Positions 7,810 through 14,173 of a DNA stretch of 17,754 bases are shown piece after piece. This DNA is from JAFLCA01 sp041907145 (GTDB lineage Bacteria; Bdellovibrionota_C; UBA2361; JAFLCA01). The stretch spans positions 1 through 17,754 of the forward strand of contig JAYRHW010000018.1 in assembly GCA_041907145.1 (NCBI GenBank). Direction: 5' to 3'. The notes under the pieces are model-generated. The model ran no database searches. It saw nothing but the letters and a program-made list of their open reading frames with translations, and had not been told where the DNA came from. The number at the start of each line of letters is the position of its first letter. Position 1 is the first letter of the stretch. The position numbers and the translations under genes are program-made.

Positions 7810-8832
7810 CTAGTATGACACGATTTGCAGATAGTTGTCTGCGTTCTCGCTTTCCCCAATTGCCGACAGTTTGTAATTGCTAAATCGTCCAGAGAACCCA
7901 GCCAGCACCTGCTCTTTAAGTTTCGGTACATCCGTATACCCGGGCGCCAATGTGTCGAGACGGGTGAAGAGATCGATCGTCATGGCATCATAGAACGGAT
8001 TTGCGGGGGGATGCCCGAGAAGGGCATTGAAGTTCTTCAAAAACGCCTCGTAGTCGGGTCCCGTAAATCGAGCAGCCACACAACTCCCATGCAGCCCAAA
8101 ATCCGATGGGCGGAAGGGAAAATCGCATAAGTTCACATCACCTATGATAGGCGCCTCGACTCGGCTAAGTGCCAGTTGCTGCAGTATGCGCTTTGCGGCT
8201 CCATCTGCCACTGGCACAAAAATAATTTGCTTGGGGCGGCGCTGCTTGATCTTTAAAATTTCTGAGGCAAACGACGGAGCATCAGGGCGGTACGTTACTC
8301 GGTCGGCGATTGCCGGCCCTAAGAGCTGGCTTAAACGATCGGCAAGCGATTGCGCGTATTCTTGCTCTTCATGCAGGATAATCGCCTTTCCGGCGTTGGC
8401 CCCCAGCAGGCGGGCAATCCCGTCAGCGACGGACAGTGCATCAGGGTTGAGCCGAATAACCTCATCTCCGGTTTCTCTCACTCGGGCGGAACCGGAGTAG
8501 GTCGTAAAAATGACGTCCCCATGCTCCTTGGCTCTCGGCGCGACTGCCAGAATGCTGCCGCTGCAAGCCATATAAAAAACCTTAATGCCCTGAGTTTTCA
8601 GCTTTTCGTAGGCCGTAAGCGCGTTCTTTCCCTCACAGCGATCATCTTCGATGACCGGTGCTATGTTCTTGAGGTTCGAGAGTCGAATATCCCCGACCAT
8701 GCTTTCACCCATCGCAGCGCCTGGACCGGATATCGGAATGATGACGCCGACTTTGAGCGGCTCGGCGGTGGCAACAGTGCCGGTAAGAATCAAGGCAAAG
8801 AGAAGCACCGCCGCGGCAGAGAGAATTCTCAT
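7810..8832 (-). CDS. Periplasmic ligand-binding protein, LivJ/type 1 fold
   Basis: The 340-residue protein has a Sec signal peptide (MRILSAAAVLLFALILTGTV, probable cleavage after ATA near residue 23). The mature part starts EPLKVGVIIPISGPGAAMGESM, the typical first strand and ligand loop of leucine/amide-type binding proteins (Peripla_BP_6). Other family features are VIEDDRCEGKNALTAYEKL, IKVFYMACSGS, the VIFTTYSGSA strand and PNPFYDAMTIDLF near the C-terminus. Such proteins normally feed an ABC importer, but no permease or ATPase genes lie nearby; some act as the sensing part of signalling systems. The start overlaps the stop of the upstream HD-domain gene by four bases (ATGA), so the two are translated together. 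The ligand cannot be read from sequence. Confidence 0.85.
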   Translation of the reverse strand: MRILSAAAVLLFALILTGTVATAEPLKVGVIIPISGPGAAMGESMVGDIRLSNLKNIAPVIEDDRCEGKNALTAYEKLKTQGIKVFYMACSGSILAVAPRAKEHGDVIFTTYSGSARVRETGDEVIRLNPDALSVADGIARLLGANAGKAIILHEEQEYAQSLADRLSQLLGPAIADRVTYRPDAPSFASEILKIKQRRPKQIIFVPVADGAAKRILQQLALSRVEAPIIGDVNLCDFPFRPSDFGLHGSCVAARFTGPDYEAFLKNFNALLGHPPANPFYDAMTIDLFTRLDTLAPGYTDVPKLKEQVLAGFSGRFSNYKLSAIGESENADNYLQIVSY

Positions 8833-10097
8833 CGCAACCGGCCCAGTGCCGCCTTTGCCTCCTTTGGCATAACCAACCAGCTTTTGGTGGATGACTTTGA
8901 TTCCCGCGCCATGGAATTAAAAAGGGGATCGGCGTCAGTAAGCTGCTTCACACTGCCGTCATCCATAAGCACCAGCATGGACTGCCTCGACTCGCTGGCG
9001 TTCATGTCCATAGTCGTGACCTCGTGCAGGTAGTAGCGCGGGTCGAATCCCGCCGTTTCCAGCACCCGATGCGCAGCGCTGAGAGTCTCCTCTCGCTGAG
9101 CTGCGTCAAAAACGCGCACGGTCTTGAATAGACGCCTGTTCAGCAACCGCAAACAAAGATCCGATAGGATTGCATCGGTGCCAAGGCTCCAACGCTGCAC
9201 GTGGTAGCGCCACCAGGACTCGCGCATGCTAAAGACGGTCTCGAGGCTAAGCTCCTCAGGTGTTGCAGCGGCCAACACAGACTGCATCGCTGCATCGCAG
9301 AATGGCAGCTCTTTGCCAAGGTCACGGGCGCGCTGAGCTACGGCCCTATTAATGGTATCGGCTGCCAACAGCACGCGGTGCTGATACATCTGCCGGTACA
9401 TGGCATGGCGGGAGACCGCAAAATGCATCATGGCGTCGAGACGATTCTCTTGCAGGGCTAAATGACCGTCAGACGTGATGGCAATCGAATCAGTGAGTGC
9501 AGGAATGTTGTATTTGCCGTAACTAACCCCGCCAAGCACTGAGTCGACGATGCACCAGTTCCCGCGATCGACATTCCAGCCACCGCCAGAAATAATTTCC
9601 CAGGTCCAGGGAGGCACGCCGTTATCTTCTCGTAGGATCTTGCCCACAGTTTCGCGCAGGTCAGAGCCGTAATTGTTGAGGATCGCGCTTATTTGCGGGT
9701 CAGATTCGATGATACGCTCGGCCAGCTCCTCATGCCGATCATGCAGCCCTGGGAACCAGGTTTTGTAGGCCGTGTGCGACCCAGGAGCCAGATGCCCGAT
9801 ATCATGCAGCAAGGCCGCAGCCGATACAGCGCAGCGATAGCGTTCTACCTCTTGGTAATGTGTGCGGGACAAGCTGTCCATAAGCAACCCGGCCAAGTAA
9901 GCCACGCCGAGGCAATGCCCGAACCGGGAGTGTTCCGAGAACATATACACTAGACGGGTGTTGGCGGTTTGACTGATATCGCGAAGCCGCTGCACCCAGG
10001 GGGTATCTAGGAGCTCCAGCACCAGCGCATCTGCTTTGCGCTCAGTGGAAAACGTAATGGACTGATGAACGACGTCAGCGAATGTAATGGTTGACAT
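8829..10097 (-). CDS. HD-domain phosphohydrolase (dGTPase/SAMHD1-like)
   Basis: This 422-residue protein belongs to the HD superfamily. The opening, VQRLRDISQTANTRLVY followed by HSRFGHCLGV, matches the classic HD-protein N-terminus (QRLRRIxQ...HTRFEHSLGV). Metal and catalytic residues appear intact: H61, the HD pair H98-D99 in ALLHDIGH, H122 in DRHEE, and D177-R178 followed by D185 in NVDRGNWCIVDSVLGGVSYG. Relatives include dNTP triphosphohydrolases and many uncharacterised nucleotide phosphohydrolases, so the substrate is unknown. The gene starts three bases after the RibBA-like gene and overlaps the binding-protein gene by four bases. A nucleotide-like substrate linked to the RibBA-like partner is an inference from context only. 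Confidence 0.88.
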   Translation of the reverse strand: MSTITFADVVHQSITFSTERKADALVLELLDTPWVQRLRDISQTANTRLVYMFSEHSRFGHCLGVAYLAGLLMDSLSRTHYQEVERYRCAVSAAALLHDIGHLAPGSHTAYKTWFPGLHDRHEELAERIIESDPQISAILNNYGSDLRETVGKILREDNGVPPWTWEIISGGGWNVDRGNWCIVDSVLGGVSYGKYNIPALTDSIAITSDGHLALQENRLDAMMHFAVSRHAMYRQMYQHRVLLAADTINRAVAQRARDLGKELPFCDAAMQSVLAAATPEELSLETVFSMRESWWRYHVQRWSLGTDAILSDLCLRLLNRRLFKTVRVFDAAQREETLSAAHRVLETAGFDPRYYLHEVTTMDMNASESRQSMLVLMDDGSVKQLTDADPLFNSMARESKSSTKSWLVMPKEAKAALGRLR

Positions 10098-10100
10098 GAT

Positions 10101-11222
10101 TTAATCCAGGGGCAGTTCGCGCTGTGAGACTATTTCGATTCCAAAGGGACGAATTCCAATTAAATTCTTCTTGGAGCGTGTCAAAAGATCCACTTTTTGC
10201 ACTCCCAGATCTCGTAGAATTTGAGCTCCGAGTCCATAGTCGCGCATCGCGGCGGTGCTGCGCTCAGGTTCTCCTGCGGCGCTTGCTGCAATTTGATCTT
10301 TCAGCTCTCCGCACGACTGTCGACGAAGATATACCAACACTCCGCTGCCATGATCCCCGATTATCTTCAGCGCCTGCTGGAGAGAATTTCGTGAAGTCCC
10401 CCCAAATACGTCACCGAAAGTATATTCAGTTTGAACGCGGGTGAGTATTGGTTGGTTCGGATCGATGTCGCCCTTGACCAGCGCTAGGTGCTCGCCTTCG
10501 TGAATGCTTGACTTGTAAATGAGCGAGCGTAAATCCCCAGCCAATAGCGTGGGGAGTTTGGCTTCGGCGACTCGGTGCACGAGCTGTTCCGTCGACAGAC
10601 GGTAGCGGGTCAATTCACTCACCGCGATGCGGGGAATTGAATGCTCCGCCGCAAATCGGGCATGAGCCTCAACTAACACCAGGGCACCCGCCGTATCCAG
10701 CAGATCAATGCAGACTGCGGCATCAGTAAATCCCGCGATGCTAACGAGATCGCAAGCTGCCTCGGGCAGCGCATTTTTAACCAAGACTCCGCCAGCGCGA
10801 ACCATAATCGGGAATATATGACCAGGCTGCACCAAGCGGCGCGGATTTGGCTCTGCTTCACCAAGAATTTTGATGGTGACGGCCCGATCTGCGGCACTAA
10901 TCCCCGTGGTCACTCCCTCACGAGCTTCAACCGATACGCACATCAGTGCAGCCTGGTCTGAATGATGGACTGCTGTGTTCCCCGGTGCTGGCCTCGACAT
11001 CGGAGAAAGCATGAACGCCGAGGCGCGGGCAGGGGAGAGGGCTACGAAGGTAAGTCCACCGCTTAGGCTTAGCAGCTCGTTTACGAGAGCTGGGCTGGCT
11101 ACCGCTGCTGGTGATACGAGCACGGCGCGGCCGTTGCTCGCATTGTCGTCCCAAAGTAGCGCGACTTGCCGTCCTTTAAAGGACTGGATCGCCTGATGGA
11201 CTGCGCTGGTATGCTGACTCAT
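10101..11222 (-). CDS. RibBA-like pseudoenzyme lacking both active sites
   Basis: The 373-residue protein has the full RibBA layout: a DHBP-synthase (RibB) domain at about 7-208 and a GTP cyclohydrolase II (RibA) domain at about 222-371. Scaffold motifs are well kept: REGVTTGISAADRA at 101-114, QPGHIFPI at 132-139, EHLALVKGD at 244-252, GDVFG at 270-274 and DYGLGAQILRDLGV at 328-341. The catalytic parts are not. The acidic loop DDEDREN-EGD of RibB reads DDNASNGRAV; the GHTEA histidine is L152; the CE glutamate is D173. In RibA the three zinc cysteines are replaced by Y267, R278 and S280, and the QEGRGIG loop is absent. The frame is uninterrupted, so this is a maintained gene rather than a decayed one. 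It cannot supply normal RibA or RibB activity as I read it. It leads a three-gene operon. Confidence 0.85.
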   Translation of the reverse strand: MSQHTSAVHQAIQSFKGRQVALLWDDNASNGRAVLVSPAAVASPALVNELLSLSGGLTFVALSPARASAFMLSPMSRPAPGNTAVHHSDQAALMCVSVEAREGVTTGISAADRAVTIKILGEAEPNPRRLVQPGHIFPIMVRAGGVLVKNALPEAACDLVSIAGFTDAAVCIDLLDTAGALVLVEAHARFAAEHSIPRIAVSELTRYRLSTEQLVHRVAEAKLPTLLAGDLRSLIYKSSIHEGEHLALVKGDIDPNQPILTRVQTEYTFGDVFGGTSRNSLQQALKIIGDHGSGVLVYLRRQSCGELKDQIAASAAGEPERSTAAMRDYGLGAQILRDLGVQKVDLLTRSKKNLIGIRPFGIEIVSQRELPLD

Positions 11223-11230
11223 GGATCCCG

Positions 11231-11259
11231 ATTATGCCCGGTAGCCACGACGAATACAA
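11231..11259 (-). promoter_or_regulatory. Probable sigma-70-type promoter of the RibBA-like operon
   Basis: On the minus strand TTGTAT (11254-11259) and CATAAT (11231-11236) are separated by 17 bp. The -10 element lies only eight bases before the ATG at 11222, so the transcript would start at or within a base or two of the start codon. Confidence 0.4.
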
Positions 11260-11468
11260 AAAGTCCTGCGGCTGAATCGGCAGCACCCCTAAGGCATTCA
11301 ACCTATTGAAAAGATTAAATAATGTGTATTACTTACCCACAATCCACGCAGCTTTTCGGTTCAAGTATTGGGAAAGAACTGACGATTACTCAGTTGATTA
11401 CGAACTCGCCCCTGAAACTCATACCGGTGGTGTATGCGCCGGTATCAGGATTAAGGAAAGAAAAGGTT

Positions 11469-11939
11469 ATGGAGCAGTACGCAATGGGTGAGATCGGTGG
11501 ACCGGCAACCAATGCCGTTCCTTCTGCGCTCGCAGAAGTTCGCGCACGTCGCACGGCATTTGTAGCACGATTTATCGTGTTGCGGGAGTCGAAGCGCACT
11601 CGCGCACACCGCATTATCGAGATGTTGTCCTGGGAAGACTCAGTTTCCGCTGAGGAATTGGCCGCCCGCTTCCGGCAAATCTTCGTTGAGAATGGCGACA
11701 ATATGACTCCGGTAGATCGTGACATCAACCGGGCCTTGGCGCATTCGAGCCGTTCTCTGAATTATTTTATCGCCGAGTATTCAGCGCGCTCGACGACATC
11801 TTTTATTGACTCGCTGTGGGACTACGAGCGCTCGAATACTCTGCTATTCGGTAGCGATGAGCAGCCCAAACCGGGTGGATGGCGTTTGCCGCAGGAGCTG
11901 ATAAAGGCTCGTGACGGCATAAAGCCGAAGAAAAAGTAA
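11469..11939 (+). CDS. Cytoplasmic protein of unknown function upstream of FlhB2-like gene
   Basis: I do not recognise this protein. From the ATG at 11469 it has 156 residues, is charged and has no signal peptide or membrane helix. It is largely helical: VRARRTAFVARFIVLRESKR, then a possible small helix-turn-helix or four-helix unit (WEDSVSAEELAARFRQIF), then a WD-rich segment (FIDSLWDYERSNTLLFG) and a basic tail ending KPKKK. I chose this start because a purine-rich AAGGAAAGAAAAGG directly precedes it. An in-frame ATG at 11322 would add 49 residues that look less protein-like and more AT-rich. The gene ends three bases before the FlhB2-like gene, so the two form an operon. In some bacteria FlhB2 genes follow a FliK-like gene; this one does not resemble FliK. 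Confidence 0.65.
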   Translation: MEQYAMGEIGGPATNAVPSALAEVRARRTAFVARFIVLRESKRTRAHRIIEMLSWEDSVSAEELAARFRQIFVENGDNMTPVDRDINRALAHSSRSLNYFIAEYSARSTTSFIDSLWDYERSNTLLFGSDEQPKPGGWRLPQELIKARDGIKPKKK

Positions 11940-11942
11940 GGT

Positions 11943-12275
11943 ATGAGTGACGCCCCCACTGAAACCCCTCGTCGACACGGTCGAGAGCAGGCAGTAGCCC
12001 TCCAATATCAGGGGTTCGACGATTTGCCTCGCGTTGTTGCATCGGGCGCCGGTGAAATCGCCAGGCAGATCGTGGCGATTGCTCAGGAACATCATATCCC
12101 CATCGAGCGCGACAGCACGCTCACAGACTTGCTCGGCAAGTTAAGCGTAGGTTCGACCGTCAGCCCCGAGTCTTTCCGGTTGGTGGCCGAACTGATGTGC
12201 TTCCTTTATCACACTGATTTGGAATTCAAGAAGACTCATTCGAGTCTCAAGCCGGTACTCGAGCCGCCAGTATAA
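11943..12275 (+). CDS. FlhB C-terminal-domain protein (FlhB2 type)
   Basis: This 110-residue protein matches the cytoplasmic C-terminal domain of the export-switch protein FlhB, found alone in many genomes. The matching stretch begins AVALQYQGFDDLPRVVASGAGEIA (canonical AVALRYD...APRVVAKGxGExA). It continues IVAIAQEHHIPIERDSTLTDLLGKL and SPESFRLVAELMCFLY. The NPTH self-cleavage site that precedes this domain in true FlhB is missing, and there are no membrane helices. FlhB normally controls substrate class in flagellar type III export; the job of the stand-alone form is poorly known. AAGG sits immediately before the ATG. No flagellar or type III secretion genes are seen in this window, so the protein is an orphan here. 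Confidence 0.85.
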   Translation: MSDAPTETPRRHGREQAVALQYQGFDDLPRVVASGAGEIARQIVAIAQEHHIPIERDSTLTDLLGKLSVGSTVSPESFRLVAELMCFLYHTDLEFKKTHSSLKPVLEPPV

Positions 12276-12291
12276 GGTTAGGCCGACCGTC

Positions 12292-12450
12292 TTAGAACAA
12301 TGCGTAAATAAACGGCGACAGTGCCGAACCGTGCGTTAGGACGATGAGCAGTCCTAAGAGCAAGAATACGGACACCATGGGAATCATCCACCACATCTTC
12401 TTTTCGATAAGAAGCGCGAAGAGCTGTTTGACGGTGCTGGATTTGGTCAT
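12292..12450 (-). CDS. DUF5989-type small membrane protein
   Basis: A 52-residue protein is encoded on the minus strand from the ATG at 12450 to the TAA at 12292. It reads MTKSSTVKQLFALLIEKKMW at the start, then WMIPMVSVFLLLGLLIVLT, and ends HGSALSPFIYALF. The pattern of an amphipathic start, a K-W-W membrane entry, one helix (about 21-39) and a short conserved (A/S)PFIYxLF end is that of the DUF5989 family as I remember it. Members are tiny inner-membrane proteins often found beside acyltransferase or polysaccharide genes; their role is unknown. It begins seven bases after the stop of the HTH gene and probably shares its transcript. There is no strong Shine-Dalgarno. It faces the FlhB2-like gene, with 16 bases between the two stops. 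Confidence 0.75.
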   Translation of the reverse strand: MTKSSTVKQLFALLIEKKMWWMIPMVSVFLLLGLLIVLTHGSALSPFIYALF

Positions 12451-12457
12451 AAAACTA

Positions 12458-12970
12458 CTACGCAGCCACCTTGCCAGGTGCCGCTTCTACCTGTTGTTGA
12501 TCGGTAATGATGCGATCAATCTCCTCGATGAGTGAACCAATCGCATAAGCCCAGACGTACTGGCCAGCTTTTTTGCCGGTGAGTTCTTCGGCAATCTGAC
12601 CCTTATCTTGCACGCGATGCTTGATGAAGAGCTGACGACCGTCGGTGAGCAATACCATGTCGGTGGGACTCTTGTACAGTTTAGGTAGGCGCTTTCTAAG
12701 ATAGTCGATACCGCGGCGGAAGCGATTGACCGGGAGGCCTTCACGCTTCATACGAAACAGCCAGCACAGAAGAACGAGGTCGCAGTAACTATATTTAGTG
12801 CGACCTCGGCTGAGGGTCTTGCCGGTCGTTGGAACGAGATTCGTGCGCGCATAATAATTCAGCAGCGCAAGTCCGATGCGCTCGGTTCCACCCGTGAGCG
12901 CTCTCAATATCGCCTGCACCTGCTTAGCAGTGAATTCTCTATCGAGAAATGGGACTGTCATGATGCTCAT
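12458..12970 (-). CDS. MerR-type helix-turn-helix protein
   Basis: The 170-residue protein has a MerR-like winged HTH in the N-terminal half. The tell-tale part is GRTKYSYCDLVLLCWLFRMKREGLPVNRFRRGIDYLRKRLP (in pieces: R-KYSYCDLVLL, the LFRMKREGLP turn, FRRGIDYLRKRLP), which parallels the RxYSfxDLvxLrxixxLrxxGlslxxIRxaLxxLR pattern. Ahead of it, FTAKQVQAILRAL and LALLNYYARTNLV may form a helical lead-in. The C-terminal part (about 100-160) has a short beta unit, MVLLTDGRQLFIKHRV, as seen in MerR-like proteins without a classical effector domain. It probably binds DNA as a dimer. Targets are unknown; the DUF5989 gene just downstream is a natural candidate. An alternative ATG three codons further in is possible. 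Confidence 0.75.
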   Translation of the reverse strand: MSIMTVPFLDREFTAKQVQAILRALTGGTERIGLALLNYYARTNLVPTTGKTLSRGRTKYSYCDLVLLCWLFRMKREGLPVNRFRRGIDYLRKRLPKLYKSPTDMVLLTDGRQLFIKHRVQDKGQIAEELTGKKAGQYVWAYAIGSLIEEIDRIITDQQQVEAAPGKVAA

Positions 12971-13274
12971 TAATCGACAACACCGGGAACAACGAAGAAC
13001 AATCTACTGAAAATGCCTACGCGAGCTTCGTTTTCTCTCCTACGTGGTTTTTAGAACGTAATCCGGCTCAGGACTCTCTGTCAATCCAGAAAGTTACCCG
13101 GACCGTCCACAGGTTAACCACAAAGCTATCCACAGGAGTACACGGAAGCCATTTTTGCGCGTTCAGCAGTGTCAGTCTGGTTATTGTACTGGAGGGCGAG
13201 GCACAAGGCTACGACTAGCTTTAATGCAATTGAAGTTTAGGCGCTAAGGCGCCGTAGGGACGAGATAAAGATTC
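12971..13274. other. 304-bp gene-free stretch with DnaA-box-like array and a small hairpin
   Basis: No open frame of note is present. The stretch holds a tandem DnaA-box-like array (see the separate entry) and a small GC hairpin, GGCGC-TAAG-GCGCC at 13240-13253. On the minus strand the hairpin is followed only by TAAACTTC, so it is a poor terminator. It lies just downstream of the NAGPA-domain gene, whose stop is at 13275. Confidence 0.5.
13103..13134 (+). promoter_or_regulatory. Three tandem DnaA-box-like 9-mers
   Basis: CCGTCCACA (13103-13111), TTAACCACA (13114-13122) and CTATCCACA (13126-13134) differ from TTATCCACA at two, one and one position. All have the same orientation, and their starts are 11 and 12 bp apart, about one helical turn. 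The site lies upstream of the MerR-like gene. It could be part of a replication origin or a DnaA-responsive regulatory site. Confidence 0.4.
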
Positions 13275-14075
13275 CTAAAACGAAGAATTCTTTGGGTAGA
13301 GAGCTAACGCGACTGGCACTTCGTCTCGGCCGGGAATGGAAATTTGCTGCAAATTAGAACTGCTGTCAGGAATTTGCCCTGAGAGAAATAATTGTGATGA
13401 CCCGCCGCCATCAAAATTGAGCGCATCAACGCAATCTATGTCAGGAGCTCGGAGACTGTTCTGTAATTCCGGAAGCGTCAATCCGAGCAAACCGGAGGCA
13501 ACGATGTAAACAATCAAGCGCTTCTGTCCATCGATGCAGACGCCGGATCGCCGAGAGCGCGAGCTGACTTCGACGCCCGGCACCGGATTTCGAGATTGCA
13601 ATAGCCGAGGGCCGGACTGAATTGCTTCAAGCACACGCTCAGCCTTGAACTCACTGCGTGAGCTGATTTGCACGGATTCACGAGTAACCGAAAACACCCC
13701 GGACAAGGTTCTGCCGCCTTGATGCATAGGCTGAACGGTGATTCCGCGATGGATGAGTAGACCGAGCGGGTTGCCGGTTTCATCGAAGAAGTGGGCATTG
13801 ATGCAAAGCACTGCTTTGCTAGTCGGGCAGAGCCTTGAAACCGGCATGCGCGGTTCACCAAAATCCTTAGCCCGCAATGTTTCGGCTCGGAATTGATCCA
13901 GTTGGGCACGGAACAGGAGTAACTCGGATGAAAAGAGGCCTGACGAGGGGGTTGAAACTCTGGCTTGTTCGAGGCCAGGGGCAAGCGCGTGCCAGGGGTT
14001 AAGAGCGTGGGCGAAGGGCCCCGTGACCAGCGAAATGAAGCAGGCTAACCCAAGCGAAAATCGAGGAGCGAACAT
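13275..14075 (-). CDS. Exported NAGPA-domain (phosphodiester glycosidase-like) protein
   Basis: The 266-residue protein has an N-terminal signal peptide (FSLGLACFISLVTGPFAHA, cleavage near residue 24). Its body matches the phosphodiester glycosidase / DUF2233 fold named after mammalian GlcNAc-1-phosphodiester glycosidase. Seen motifs are INAHFFD at 92-98 with the following GNPLGLLIHRG, IQSGPRLL at 152-159, and the hallmark ALNFDGGGSSQLF at 218-230. In bacteria such proteins are periplasmic or outer-membrane associated and act on sugar phosphodiesters or related polymers; the substrate cannot be read here. The gene is transcribed alone. A promoter lies directly before its ATG, and a separate transcription unit on the same strand ends in a terminator 69 bp upstream. 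No Shine-Dalgarno is visible, in keeping with a leaderless message. Confidence 0.85.
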   Translation of the reverse strand: MFAPRFSLGLACFISLVTGPFAHALNPWHALAPGLEQARVSTPSSGLFSSELLLFRAQLDQFRAETLRAKDFGEPRMPVSRLCPTSKAVLCINAHFFDETGNPLGLLIHRGITVQPMHQGGRTLSGVFSVTRESVQISSRSEFKAERVLEAIQSGPRLLQSRNPVPGVEVSSRSRRSGVCIDGQKRLIVYIVASGLLGLTLPELQNSLRAPDIDCVDALNFDGGGSSQLFLSGQIPDSSSNLQQISIPGRDEVPVALALYPKNSSF

Positions 14076-14083
14076 GGGTGGCT

Positions 14084-14112
14084 AGTCTAGCGGTTCCGGA
14101 GGCAAATGTCAT
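14084..14112 (-). promoter_or_regulatory. Probable sigma-70-type promoter of the NAGPA-domain gene
   Basis: On the minus strand ATGACA (14107-14112; one mismatch to TTGACA) and TAGACT (14084-14089) are 17 bp apart. The -10 lies eight bases before the ATG, so the mRNA would be leaderless or nearly so. It has the same geometry as the RibBA-like operon promoter. Confidence 0.4.
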
Positions 14113-14143
14113 GGATCGCCGGAGATATGGGCGTCTAGGAAAT

Positions 14144-14173
14144 AAAAAAGCCGGTCAGGGGCTCTGACCGGCT
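14144..14173 (-). terminator. Intrinsic (rho-independent) terminator
   Basis: A perfect 10-bp stem (14149-14158 with 14164-14173), AGCCGGTCAG / CTGACCGGCT, closes a five-base loop. On the minus strand it is followed by a run of T (TTTTTTATT). It ends the non-coding transcript that begins near 14425. On the plus strand the hairpin is preceded, not followed, by the A/T run, so it works in one direction only. Confidence 0.85.

Noticed and set aside
10101..11222. RibBA-like gene as a decayed pseudogene
   Set aside because: The frame is intact over 373 codons, scaffold motifs are well kept, and it is tightly coupled to an HD gene with intact catalytic residues.
11322..11468. N-terminal extension of the unknown gene before FlhB2
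   Set aside because: The 49 extra residues look less protein-like, are AT-richer and lie before a purine-rich site that fits the ATG at 11469.
13240..13253. GGCGC-TAAG-GCGCC hairpin as terminator of the NAGPA-domain gene
   Set aside because: The stem is only 5 bp and no real T run follows on the minus strand, so it is mentioned only as part of the gap.
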